A DNA stretch of 18,106 nucleotides from an uncultured Ignavibacteriota bacterium (GTDB lineage Bacteria > Bacteroidota > Ignavibacteria > UBA10030 > UBA8401), in the NCBI GenBank assembly GCA_903907305.1, contig CAIVNT010000254.1, forward strand, positions 1 through 18,106, written 5' to 3'. Positions 1-7,970 of this stretch are shown here, one piece after another. Position 1 is the stretch's first letter. Every line of letters begins with the position of its first letter. A model generated the notes under the pieces. That model was given only the letters and a program-made list of their open reading frames with translations, was not told where the DNA came from and did no database searches. Position numbers and translations under genes: made by a program.

Positions 1-1
1 C

Positions 2-25
2 TCGTCCACACATTTTTGTGGATAA
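2..25. promoter_or_regulatory. Pair of inverted DnaA-box-like sites downstream of dnaA
   Basis: Positions 17-25 read TGTGGATAA, a perfect DnaA box on the minus strand (TTATCCACA). Positions 2-10 (TCGTCCACA) are a weaker copy in the opposite orientation, so TCCACA (5-10) and TGTGGA (17-22) form an inverted repeat with a 6-nt spacer. They lie beyond the dnaA terminator. They may belong to a second box cluster between dnaA and the next gene, but the window edge hides the rest. Confidence 0.5.
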
Positions 26-42
26 CTATTTTAAAATGATTT

Positions 43-74
43 AAAAAGAAAAAGGGTCAAGTGTTCCCCGACCC
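43..74 (-). terminator. Rho-independent terminator of dnaA
   Basis: On the minus strand a GGGTC/GACCC stem (54-58 with 70-74, 11-nt loop) is followed by a run of TTTTTCTTTTT (complement of 43-53). It starts 24 nt after the dnaA stop codon, which fits termination of dnaA before any downstream gene. The stem is short, so strength is uncertain. Confidence 0.6.
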
Positions 75-97
75 AATTTTCTTTCCGTAAAAAAATG

Positions 98-1552
98 TTA
101 TCTCGAATAGATTTCTATCTTCTTTTTAAGCTGATCGATGGAAAGACGGAATTTCGGATCGATCTTGATCTGCTCTTCTACCGTCTGATACGCATGAATG
201 ACCGTGCTGTGATCTCTTCCCCCGAAATTCAGACCGATCGTCTTCAGCGAACAGTTTGTCAGTTCCTTTGCAATATACATTGCTACCTGCCGTGCTATGA
301 CGATCTCCTGCTTTCTCGTCTTCGCACGGAGGAGATCATTCGGTATATCAAAGAACTCCGACACAAGACGTTGGATCTCTTCCACGGTCAACGGTGAACG
401 AACCTCTGTTACGACAGAACTGAGAACTTCCCTTGCCATTTCGATGTCGATATCTTTTCCGAGCAGCGAAGCGTTGAACAGCAGTTTTGTATAGCAGCCT
501 TCCAGTTCACGCACGTTCGATTTCACATTCGCTGCGATAAAGTCCAGAACGGATTCCGGAATTACCACATCGTCTCTCTCGCACTTATTGCGGAGAATAG
601 CGGAACGTGTCTCAAGATCCGGCGGCTGGATATCCGCTGTTAAACCCCACTGAAAACGCGAAATAAGCCGCTCATCGAGTCCCTGCAGCTCTTTTGGCGG
701 CCGGTCCGAGGAGAGAATGATCTGTTTTCCCAATTGATGGAGCGAATTGAATGTGTGGAAGAAACTGTCCTGTGTCTTTTCTTTTCCGGTAAAGAACTGT
801 ATGTCGTCAACGATCAAAATATCCATGCTTCGATAGAAACTGGAGAAATCGGTTGTGGCATCATTCCGGATAGCATCAATGAACTCATTGGTGAACTTTT
901 CACTGGAAACATACATTACTCGCTTCGCTTTGCCCGTTTCCAGCGCATAGTTGCCGATCGCCTGCATTAAATGCGTTTTACCGAGCCCTGTACCGCCGTA
1001 AAGGACCAAAGGATTAAATGATGTGCCACCGGGATTGTTTGCCACAGCCATTGCCGCGGCGCGAGCTAATTGGTTGCTTTCCCCTTTAATAAAGGTGCTA
1101 AAGACATTTCTTCTGTTCAGGAAGGTCTTTTCATAAGGAAGGGTCTGGGTATACTGGGTCTGTTCGATTTTAACAGGAGCCAATTCGTGGATCTTCACCG
1201 GCGGTTCGTTTTGAGAAACAACTATTGAAGGAGACGGTTCGTCCGACGGAACAACAGTGTAATTCAGTTTTGCGGAAGGACCGAGAACTTTTTGCAGCGC
1301 ACCGGAGATAAGAGAATAGTAATGCTCTTCCAGCCATTCATAAAAGAATTGACTGGGGACGGTGACGGAAACCTCTTGGTTTTCGATCTTTACCGGTTTA
1401 ATAGGCTCAAACCAGGTCTTAAAACTTTGCGAATTGATCTCAGACTGGATATGAGAAAGAATTTTCCCCCACATCAACAATAACTCTTCCCTCTGCTGAC
1501 TGTCGGATTTGACTGATGTAGGAATTTCAGAAGGAGTAACTATGGAAATCAT
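98..1552 (-). CDS. dnaA: Chromosomal replication initiator protein DnaA
   Basis: DnaA binds 9-mer boxes in oriC and, as an ATP-bound oligomer, melts the origin and loads the DnaB helicase. The 484-residue product has the normal family layout. Domain I lies at about residues 27-90, followed by a variable linker. The AAA+ domain has Walker A GGTGLGKTHL (186-195), Walker B ILIVDDIQFF (245-254), a likely arginine finger at R299 and sensor-2 NVRELEG (about 347). Domain IV carries the DNA-binding signature GGRDHSTVIHAY (444-455). The chosen ATG has GAGG four bases upstream; an internal ATG at 1474 (residue 27, MWGKILSHIQ) would match the usual N terminus but has poorer spacing. The gene is divergent from rpmH, with the origin between them, and DnaA boxes just upstream suggest autoregulation. 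Identity is certain; only the start is open. Confidence 0.97.
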   Translation of the reverse strand: MISIVTPSEIPTSVKSDSQQREELLLMWGKILSHIQSEINSQSFKTWFEPIKPVKIENQEVSVTVPSQFFYEWLEEHYYSLISGALQKVLGPSAKLNYTVVPSDEPSPSIVVSQNEPPVKIHELAPVKIEQTQYTQTLPYEKTFLNRRNVFSTFIKGESNQLARAAAMAVANNPGGTSFNPLVLYGGTGLGKTHLMQAIGNYALETGKAKRVMYVSSEKFTNEFIDAIRNDATTDFSSFYRSMDILIVDDIQFFTGKEKTQDSFFHTFNSLHQLGKQIILSSDRPPKELQGLDERLISRFQWGLTADIQPPDLETRSAILRNKCERDDVVIPESVLDFIAANVKSNVRELEGCYTKLLFNASLLGKDIDIEMAREVLSSVVTEVRSPLTVEEIQRLVSEFFDIPNDLLRAKTRKQEIVIARQVAMYIAKELTNCSLKTIGLNFGGRDHSTVIHAYQTVEEQIKIDPKFRLSIDQLKKKIEIYSR

Positions 1553-1559
1553 AAAACCT

Positions 1560-1800
1560 CAAACGTTATCAACATCAAAAATTGTATTATGCACAATGTT
1601 ATTCACACGAATAAAATCACAAATTAACAAACTTACGGAAAAAAGAGAATTATACACATTAAACCATTCCCCCTAACCCCTTATAAAGCAACAAACAGAC
1701 CGCCATGCACCCAACTTATCAACAAAGAGTGTGCATATCTTTTACGTCGATTTCTGACCGCTTCCAAGAGGAGCTTCCATAATAAAAGTTATCCACATTT
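1560..1800. other. Probable oriC: cluster of DnaA boxes
   Basis: Six sites fit or nearly fit TTATNCACA on the plus strand: TTATCAACA (1566-1574), TTATGCACA (1587-1595), TTATTCACA (1599-1607), TTATACACA (1650-1658), TTATCAACA (1716-1724) and the perfect TTATCCACA (1789-1797). TGTGCATAT (1730-1738) is a near match on the other strand. The cluster fills the dnaA-rpmH gap, a common oriC position in bacteria. Nearly all boxes share one orientation. The boxes closest to dnaA lie within about 110 nt of its start and probably also repress its transcription. No coding sequence is credible here. Confidence 0.85.
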
Positions 1801-1855
1801 CATCAACACTCAATCCAACCATAGTCTGTATTACAGTATATTGCATTTCATAGAG

Positions 1856-1950
1856 TGAAGTCAAGAAAAAAATTTTTGAATTTGGAAAATCTCGTTTTCC
1901 ATTTTTCAGTAGGAAATTTTCCGCTAAAAAAATATAAAATAAAAGAAAAA
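1856..1950. other. AT-rich stretch, candidate DNA unwinding element
   Basis: This stretch is dominated by A and T runs (for example 1865-1880 and 1911-1948) and lies directly to the rpmH side of the last and best DnaA box (1789-1797). That is the arrangement expected of a duplex unwinding element. I could not compute melting energies, and I did not see a clear DnaA-trio array, so the exact melting site is inferred. Confidence 0.5.
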
Positions 1951-1993
1951 GCCAAGGAATTTCAAAGAAGCTGTGTCAGCGGTGAAATTTATC

Positions 1994-2024
1994 TTGTTTG
2001 TCCTGCGATGTTTTTGTATTTTTG
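1994..2024 (+). promoter_or_regulatory. Bacteroidota-type promoter of the rpmH operon
   Basis: TTG (1994-1996) and TATTTTTG (2017-2024) are separated by 20 nt and match the -33 TTG / -7 TAnnTTTG promoter described for Bacteroidota. Transcription would start near 2031, about 20 nt before the rpmH start codon. The same arrangement recurs at 13671-13701, which strengthens the call. Confidence 0.55.
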
Positions 2025-2051
2025 TACCGCTTTTATTCACCTGGAGATATA

Positions 2052-2204
2052 ATGAAACGTACATTTCAACCACACAAACGCAAACGCCGAAACACCCATG
2101 GTTTCCGTGAGCGCATGGCGACCAAAAACGGTCGCAAAGTATTATCAAGTCGCCGCGCCAAAGGGCGTCATAAATTGACCGTCAGCGACGAGCCGCGTAA
2201 CTAA
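2052..2204 (+). CDS. rpmH: 50S ribosomal protein L34
   Basis: This 50-residue, very basic protein is a component of the large ribosomal subunit. It begins MKRTFQPHKRKRRNTHGF and continues with RERMATKNGRKVL and RRAKGRHKL, the hallmark L34 sequence. GGAG at 2043-2046 lies 5 nt before the ATG and fixes the start. It is the first gene of the rpmH-rnpA-yidD-yidC block, directly beside oriC, as in a great many bacteria. A C-terminal tail (TVSDEPRN) extends slightly past the usual end of the family (about 44-46 residues). A Bacteroidota-type promoter precedes it. Confidence 0.97.
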   Translation: MKRTFQPHKRKRRNTHGFRERMATKNGRKVLSSRRAKGRHKLTVSDEPRN

Positions 2205-2255
2205 CGTGGCCTAGCTTTCGTCTGTGCTTCTCTCCTCTCTCTAAATCAGGAAGCG

Positions 2256-2660
2256 GTGGTGTGGGTGCGACAGACTCTTCCTAAATCAATCATTCTTCGC
2301 GGATACCAATCGTTCACCAACGTCATCACCGGCGGGATTCCGATCCAAGGAATACTGCTGACGGGATTCGTGTTGACCGACGCCTCAGATCCAAGTGATC
2401 CGAAAGTGGAGATCGGTTTTTCTGTACCGAAAAAACGGGTTCCGCTTGCTGCAGATAGGAACAGGATCAGACGATTAATGAAAGAGTCCGTCCGTAAGCA
2501 TCGCGAAGAATTTTTTGCGTCTATTCGTGAAAAACGGATGGGTGCGAAGATCGTTCTGATGTATCGCGGGGAAAAGAACACGCCGGTAGATCGCTTGATG
2601 CTTCACGATGTTGAGCCGGTATGGCTCGGCATTCAGCAACAGATCCTGAAAGCGCTATGA
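2256..2660 (+). CDS. rnpA: Ribonuclease P protein component
   Basis: RnpA is the protein subunit of RNase P, which with the RnpB RNA trims the 5' leader of pre-tRNAs. The 134-residue product shows VEIGFSVPKKRVPLAADRNRI in two parts: the GFSVPKK strand (54-60) and the RNR motif RNRIRRLMKE (68-77) that defines the family. The start is not ATG. Tandem GTG codons at 2256 and 2259 follow AGGAAG (2248-2253), and 2259 has the better spacing; a further GTG at 2265 is possible. It lies 51 nt after rpmH, and its stop overlaps the yidD start (ATGA, 2657-2660), so the two are translationally coupled. rnpB is not in this window. Confidence 0.95.
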   Translation: MVWVRQTLPKSIILRGYQSFTNVITGGIPIQGILLTGFVLTDASDPSDPKVEIGFSVPKKRVPLAADRNRIRRLMKESVRKHREEFFASIREKRMGAKIVLMYRGEKNTPVDRLMLHDVEPVWLGIQQQILKAL

Positions 2661-2896
2661 AACATCTTCTTATCTTTTTGATCCGCTTCTATCAGATGGT
2701 GATCTCACCGTTTCTGCCGGCAAACTCGTGCAGATTTTTTCCGACCTGTTCCACCTACACACTCGAATCCATTCAACAACACGGAGCGTTCAAAGGCTCG
2801 CTGCTTGGCGTGAAACGGATCTGCAAATGTCATCCGTATCACGAGGGGGGCTACGATCCCGTTCCCGAAAAATTTTCATTTAGGAAACAACACTAA
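2657..2896 (+). CDS. yidD: Membrane protein insertion efficiency factor YidD
   Basis: This 79-residue protein belongs to the YidD (DUF37) family, thought to help YidC-dependent membrane insertion from the inner face of the membrane. The N-terminal LLIFLIRFYQMVISPFL is the amphipathic membrane-binding helix. The cysteine signature follows: NSCRFFPTCSTYTLESIQQ (23-41), then KRICKCHPYHEGGYDPVP (53-70), with the family's Cys and HP..GGYDPVP residues intact. The ATG overlaps the rnpA stop by 4 nt and yidC begins 4 nt after its stop, so all three are surely co-transcribed. Confidence 0.95.
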   Translation: MKHLLIFLIRFYQMVISPFLPANSCRFFPTCSTYTLESIQQHGAFKGSLLGVKRICKCHPYHEGGYDPVPEKFSFRKQH

Positions 2897-2900
2897 TATT

Positions 2901-4703
2901 ATGGGAAGACAAGAGACTCTCGGTTTTGTTCTGATCGCCGCGATCCTGATGGCGTGGATGTATTACACTTCGCCACAGCGCCAGCCGCAGACAAAGCCCA
3001 CAACCGAACAGACAGTACAGACTCCGGCCGCCGAGACCGAGACCGCAAAAAAAGAGATTGTTCAGCAGCAGAATCCTTCCGCACCGGCAGCAGCTGTGCA
3101 GGTAGTGAGCGATTCTCTCGGAAAATATTTCAGCGGAACAGAACTCGGGAAAGAACAGACATTCACGGTCGAGACAGAAAATTATATCGCGGAACTTTCC
3201 ACCCGCGGCGGAGCGATCAAACAGTGGACGCTGAAGAAACATATGACGTGGGATAATCATCCCGTGCAAATGGTGAATGATCCGCGCGGAGACTTCAGCC
3301 TGCTGTTCACTACCTCCGACGGAAGAATGATCAATACGAAGAATCATTTCTTCACCACGCAGATTCCGGTCGGCGGAAAAGTTGTTCTCTCGAACGACGA
3401 CAAATTCACCGTTGAGTTCGTTCTGAAATCGACCGAAGGCCGTCTCGTAAAAAAACTGACGTTCAAGAACAAGGTGTACGATTTTGATGCAGACATTGCT
3501 TTCGAAGGGATGCAAAATGTAGTTGCAAACTATGAGTACCAGATCCTCTGGGAAGGCGGACTCAAATACACGGAATTTAACAGCGTCGACGAATCCAATC
3601 TTGCTTCATCCTACACGTACGGCGGCGGCGAACTGAAAGAAGTGAACGCAAAATCTTCCGGAGATAATCCGAAAGAGGATCCATCCGGTCAGACAGAATG
3701 GGTCGCTATGCGGAATAAATATTTTGCTATTGCGATCATGTCGCAGGACAAGAAAGCAACCGGAGCATATCTTGAGGGACAGCACATCTCTGTTGCAAAC
3801 GGCGGCGCCGTGGAGAAATATTCCATCGCATTGAAATATCCGTTCAAAAACACAACGAACGAGACAGCAAAGATCTCCACGTATATTGGTCCACTGGAAT
3901 TCACCACGATCAAAAGTTATGACCGCGATCTTGATAAGATTATGTCCCTCGGCTGGTCATGGATCCGTCCGATCACGGAATATATCTTCATTCCGCTCTT
4001 CAGACTCATTCATTCGCTGATTTCAAATTATGGATTAGTCATCATCCTTTTCTCTATTCTCATTAAAACCGCTCTGCAGCCGTTGACGCGCTCCAGCATG
4101 TCTTCTATGCGCAAGATGCAGAAGCTGCAGCCATTAATGCAGGAGATCCGGGAAAAATATAAGAATGATGCAAATCAGCTGAATCTTCAAACGATGAAAT
4201 TATACAAGGACTACGGCGTGAATCCTGCGGGCGGATGCTTGCCGCTGCTGCTTCAGCTGCCGATCCTCTACGCGCTGTATTCGTTGTTCTCCGCTTCCAT
4301 TGAACTTCGTCAGCAGCCGTTCATTCTGTGGATCACCGATCTTTCCGTTCCCGATGTGTTGGTATCACTGCCGTTCACCATTCCATTGCTGGGGAATTTC
4401 ATCAGTGGACTTACGCTGGCGATGGGTATTACGATGTTCGTTCAGCAGAAACAGACTGTCACCGATCCGACACAGAAAGCGATGATCTGGATGATGCCGA
4501 TTATGATGACGATCATGTTCAATCACTTCCCTTCCGGCTTGAATCTGTATTACTTCGTCTTCAATCTTTTGTCGATCGGCCAACAGTATTATTTCAATCA
4601 GCGCCATAAGGAAGAGCCGTTGCAGAAAGTTCCTGAGAACAAGCGGAAACCCGGGTTCCTCGAACGGATGCAGCAGAATATGCCAAAGCAGCCGAAGAAA
4701 TAA
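2901..4703 (+). CDS. yidC: Membrane protein insertase YidC
   Basis: YidC inserts and folds inner-membrane proteins, alone or with SecYEG. At 600 residues it has the Gram-negative architecture. TM1 lies at about 6-23, followed by a Gln/Pro/Thr-rich linker (about 24-65) and a large periplasmic beta domain (to about 345). The conserved insertase core (about 350-575) includes NPAGGCLPLLLQLPILYALY and a late IMFNHFPSGLNLYYF motif. K389, in ILIKTALQPLT, occupies the place of the groove arginine found in Escherichia coli; this comparison rests on my recall of the E. coli sequence. The C-terminal tail is basic, suited to ribosome contact. Only a weak upstream GGAA (2883) is seen, but the N terminus fits the family. 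It is the last gene of the operon and ends 24 nt before a hairpin terminator. Confidence 0.97.
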   Translation: MGRQETLGFVLIAAILMAWMYYTSPQRQPQTKPTTEQTVQTPAAETETAKKEIVQQQNPSAPAAAVQVVSDSLGKYFSGTELGKEQTFTVETENYIAELSTRGGAIKQWTLKKHMTWDNHPVQMVNDPRGDFSLLFTTSDGRMINTKNHFFTTQIPVGGKVVLSNDDKFTVEFVLKSTEGRLVKKLTFKNKVYDFDADIAFEGMQNVVANYEYQILWEGGLKYTEFNSVDESNLASSYTYGGGELKEVNAKSSGDNPKEDPSGQTEWVAMRNKYFAIAIMSQDKKATGAYLEGQHISVANGGAVEKYSIALKYPFKNTTNETAKISTYIGPLEFTTIKSYDRDLDKIMSLGWSWIRPITEYIFIPLFRLIHSLISNYGLVIILFSILIKTALQPLTRSSMSSMRKMQKLQPLMQEIREKYKNDANQLNLQTMKLYKDYGVNPAGGCLPLLLQLPILYALYSLFSASIELRQQPFILWITDLSVPDVLVSLPFTIPLLGNFISGLTLAMGITMFVQQKQTVTDPTQKAMIWMMPIMMTIMFNHFPSGLNLYYFVFNLLSIGQQYYFNQRHKEEPLQKVPENKRKPGFLERMQQNMPKQPKK

Positions 4704-4726
4704 ATGCAAAGTATGCGCAGCAAAAC

Positions 4727-4756
4727 AAAAAACCCAAGATCACTCTTGGGTTTTTT
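4727..4756. terminator. Bidirectional terminator between yidC and the kinase gene
   Basis: CCCAAGA (4733-4739) pairs with TCTTGGG (4744-4750) around a TCAC loop. The arms are extended by an A run (4727-4732) and a T run (4751-4757), so each strand sees a hairpin followed by U. It ends yidC rightwards. Its right arm also encodes the last five codons of the convergent kinase gene, whose TGA stop (4740-4742) sits in the loop. Confidence 0.85.
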
Positions 4757-7700
4757 TGTCTTCCGCCGGCAATTGAATATAGAAGGTGCTTCCTCTTCCC
4801 GGGGCACTTTCCGCCCAGATCTTTCCTCCGTGCAGTTCAACGATCATTTTTGCAATAGAGAGTCCCAACCCTGTCGACGTTTCATTCCCGGTGGGACGAG
4901 GAGATAGTTTTTGAAATTTACCGAATAATTTTTTCTGGTCATCATCGCTCAAACCTGCCCCGGTATCTTTTACGGAAACGCGGACGTGTTCTCCGCTCCG
5001 CTCCACGCGGACGATGATTGTTGACCCAAAAGGAGAATATTTTACGGCGTTGCTGAAAAGATTTTCGATGGATTGGTACAGACGCTCTGAATCTGCAAGC
5101 ACCATACTCTCCGTGCTTTCACAGAGGATCAGCTCTACGGACTGCTGTTTCTTTTTGGCAAGCTGTTTATTTATGGAAAGAACATATCCCGTCAAGTCCG
5201 AAAGGCTCAGCGGCAACCTGTGCAAATTGATCTTTCCTTGTTCCATCGCTTCCACATTCAGAAAATCGGTGATCAAACCCACCATCTGCTCGGCGGAACC
5301 GGAGATCGCTTTTGCAGACTCTTTCACGGTTGAGAGATCGAAATTTTCTTCCTGTAAAAAATGCGACATGCCCACGATGGTGGTGAGAGGATTCTTCAGG
5401 TCGTGTGCAACAATGTGTAACAGTTCTCCCTTGAATTGATTTGCCTGTTCCGCCCTCTCCTTCTCCAACTGAAGATGGTCTGTCCGTTCATCCACCAGGG
5501 ACTGCAGTTCGTATTCCCGTTTCTTCAATACGTTGATTCTCATCCTGTACGCCGAAAAGATCATTCCGGTAAAGAGTACCATCACCGAAATACCGAACCA
5601 CGATGTCTGATAAAAATGCGGCAGCTGGTTTATAGTTACCGAAGCACCAACAGTATTCCACACACCGTCGTTATTGGAACCGATCACTCTGAACCGATAT
5701 TCTCCCGGATCAATTCCTGTGTATGAAACAGTGCGGCTGTTTCCTCCGTTGATCCATCCTTTATCATATCCTTCCAGCATGTATTTAAACTGCACCAGGT
5801 CCGGTGCCGAAAGACTCAGCGCGGTAAAACCGATCGTCACACGGTTGGAACCTGCCGGCAGATAGATTGTTGAATCAATGATTGCAATATTCTTTCCGTC
5901 TGCGGAAACATCCTGGATATACACGGGAGGAACGATCGTGTTCGTCGGCAATTTTTGCGGTGAGATGATCGTAACACCTTTCATTGTGGGGAACCAAATC
6001 GTTCCATTCATCATCTTCCATCCGGCCGGCTGACCGCCCCCGTTACACTCGCTGCTTCCCATGCCGTCCACAATTCCATAGAGAGCGAATTGTGCCGTGG
6101 ATAGTTCGCCGCGTGCGATAGAATTCAATTCCTCTTTGTTGACACGGTAGATTCCTTTGTTGCACGTCAACCAGAAAAATCCAAGATTGTCTTCCTGAAT
6201 TTCGTGGACAGAGATCGCATCATATCCTTCGGGTTCAAGATATTGCCGCACACCATTCTTCCCGAACCGGCGCAGACCACCGCGGTCTGTTCCGATCCAT
6301 ACAATACTGTCTGCGTCAATATAGATATCGCGTATCTCTTCTTTTTTTAATTCGCGGTTACCCGGGAATTGTCTCCATGTCTTTGCCGGACCCGCCTCAA
6401 GGATCTCGATCCCTCCGTCCATCCCAAACCAAATGCTTCCGTCCGGATGTTGTGCGATGGCGCGGACATTATTGCTGATCAATCCGTCCTTAGTACTGTA
6501 ATGGGAAAGTTTTTTGTTAGAGAGCGAATAGATCCCGTTCTCCAGTGTGCCGAACCAGATGGTCTTATCGCGGGACTGCAATGTGCTCAGCGTAGTTTTT
6601 GCGGAAATACCCTGAAAGCGTTTAAAAGAGTGCGGAGGAAACGACGGTGAAGAATAGACGCCGTCCGAAGTGCCGAGCCAGATCGTCCCCGCTTTATCGT
6701 CCAACACGGTGCGGATGATATTAGAAAGCGGAGTTGATCCGATCGTGTACGTTTTCGCTGTGCCGTTATCCCACATAGTAACACCGCCGCCGTTCGTACC
6801 GATCCATTGTGCGCCGCGGCCATCTTCGTAGACAGTCCAAAGAAAATTATTTCCTAATCCTTCTTTCTTTGTCAGCGCAGTAAAGCGCGAATCACGCAGC
6901 CGGTTCAATCCGCCGCCGCCGGTGCCTATCCACAGCGATCCTTCTCTGTCCTGACAGAGCGCCCACACAACATCGGTCGTGAGTCCGTCAACACTGCCAA
7001 GTGTTTCGAATCTTCCGTTCAGATATCGCGAAAGTCCGCCGCCACTGCTGCCGATCCAGACGCTTCCGTTCCGATCCTCAAAGATAGTTCTGATCACGTT
7101 GCTGGGAAGTCCATCCTTTGTGGTGAACGTAGAGAACGAGCCGTTGCGGTATCGGGTGATGCCGCCGCCGCCGGTTCCGATCCAGATATTTTCAAAACGG
7201 TCCTCAATGATCGAACGGACAATATTATGTTTAAGAAATCCGCTCGTCGTGTCGATCTGTTCAACGAAAGTTTCTGTCTTTCTTCGGACCCCTCGGTCGG
7301 TCCCCACCCAGATCTGTCCGTCCCGTGCTTCCGCGATCGACCAAATGTTAGTGTTGACCACATCAAAATCTTGCGAGCGGTCTTTGAATACGGCACCATC
7401 GTAGGATATCATTCCTGTTTGTGTTCCAATGAGTAACGAGTGATTGCGAAGCTCAAGAATGGCAAAGATCGGTGATAGATGAAGGGATGAATCAACAATA
7501 GCCTTTGTGAACGCACCGTTCGAATAGAAGAATAATCCATTGGTTGTGCCGATCCACATTCTGCCCCGTGAATCCTGATACAGGCTTCGCGGTTGCGCCT
7601 GGTCGAAGGTTTGTTTGTAACTTTTGAAAGTAACACCATCAAAGCGGTAGAGTTCGGAATACGTGGCGAGCCACAAATATCCGTCGGCGGATTGTTCCAG

Positions 7701-7859
7701 CGCGGTAATAGAGTTGTGTTTGAGCCCCTGTTCCTCCTGCCACACATCAAGTTTATATTGGGTTATTCTCTTCGCGGTCGAGAGTCCGGGCTGCTGTTGG
7801 GCCGCTGCCGAACCGGAAAAAAGAATAAACAGTAAGACAAAAAACAACACTTCCTCCAT
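4740..7859 (-). CDS. Two-component-regulator-propeller sensor histidine kinase
   Basis: This 1039-residue membrane sensor kinase probably reads an extracytoplasmic ligand. A signal peptide (about 1-20) precedes about a dozen propeller repeats of the form W(I/V/L)GT..GG/RDG..(about 50-635). A Y_Y_Y-type Ig-like domain follows (about 665-745, with YRFRVIGSNNDGVW). One membrane segment lies at about 754-771. A coiled linker leads to the HisKA box HIVAHDLKNPLT with H819 as phospho-acceptor. The HATPase_c domain has N-box NLFSNAVKYSP (933-943), G1 DTGAGL (965-970) and G2 STGLGLSIAK (995-1004). Unlike many Bacteroides relatives it has no receiver or AraC domain, so a separate response regulator is needed and none is encoded here. 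No Shine-Dalgarno precedes the ATG; a start a few codons later is possible. Its 3' end forms a terminator stem. Confidence 0.93.
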   Translation of the reverse strand: MEEVLFFVLLFILFSGSAAAQQQPGLSTAKRITQYKLDVWQEEQGLKHNSITALEQSADGYLWLATYSELYRFDGVTFKSYKQTFDQAQPRSLYQDSRGRMWIGTTNGLFFYSNGAFTKAIVDSSLHLSPIFAILELRNHSLLIGTQTGMISYDGAVFKDRSQDFDVVNTNIWSIAEARDGQIWVGTDRGVRRKTETFVEQIDTTSGFLKHNIVRSIIEDRFENIWIGTGGGGITRYRNGSFSTFTTKDGLPSNVIRTIFEDRNGSVWIGSSGGGLSRYLNGRFETLGSVDGLTTDVVWALCQDREGSLWIGTGGGGLNRLRDSRFTALTKKEGLGNNFLWTVYEDGRGAQWIGTNGGGVTMWDNGTAKTYTIGSTPLSNIIRTVLDDKAGTIWLGTSDGVYSSPSFPPHSFKRFQGISAKTTLSTLQSRDKTIWFGTLENGIYSLSNKKLSHYSTKDGLISNNVRAIAQHPDGSIWFGMDGGIEILEAGPAKTWRQFPGNRELKKEEIRDIYIDADSIVWIGTDRGGLRRFGKNGVRQYLEPEGYDAISVHEIQEDNLGFFWLTCNKGIYRVNKEELNSIARGELSTAQFALYGIVDGMGSSECNGGGQPAGWKMMNGTIWFPTMKGVTIISPQKLPTNTIVPPVYIQDVSADGKNIAIIDSTIYLPAGSNRVTIGFTALSLSAPDLVQFKYMLEGYDKGWINGGNSRTVSYTGIDPGEYRFRVIGSNNDGVWNTVGASVTINQLPHFYQTSWFGISVMVLFTGMIFSAYRMRINVLKKREYELQSLVDERTDHLQLEKERAEQANQFKGELLHIVAHDLKNPLTTIVGMSHFLQEENFDLSTVKESAKAISGSAEQMVGLITDFLNVEAMEQGKINLHRLPLSLSDLTGYVLSINKQLAKKKQQSVELILCESTESMVLADSERLYQSIENLFSNAVKYSPFGSTIIVRVERSGEHVRVSVKDTGAGLSDDDQKKLFGKFQKLSPRPTGNETSTGLGLSIAKMIVELHGGKIWAESAPGRGSTFYIQLPAEDKKTQE

Positions 7860-7970
7860 TTGTAGGACAATAATTGCTGAAAAGGATAGAACATTGGTGT
7901 TTGAAAATAAGTGCGCTGGGATACAGGGCTGCCTTAGAGAATTATAATACTGTTGTGCCGGCGAATTATT

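Noticed and set aside
1855..2148. Small frames in the dnaA-rpmH gap (1855-2052 plus, 1924-2148 minus)
   Set aside because: They lie in the AT-rich origin region and overlap rpmH or its promoter; composition is dictated by A/T runs.
2880..3515. 211-residue minus-strand frame over the start of yidC
   Set aside because: Antisense to yidC; no conserved motif, and the yidC frame is certain.
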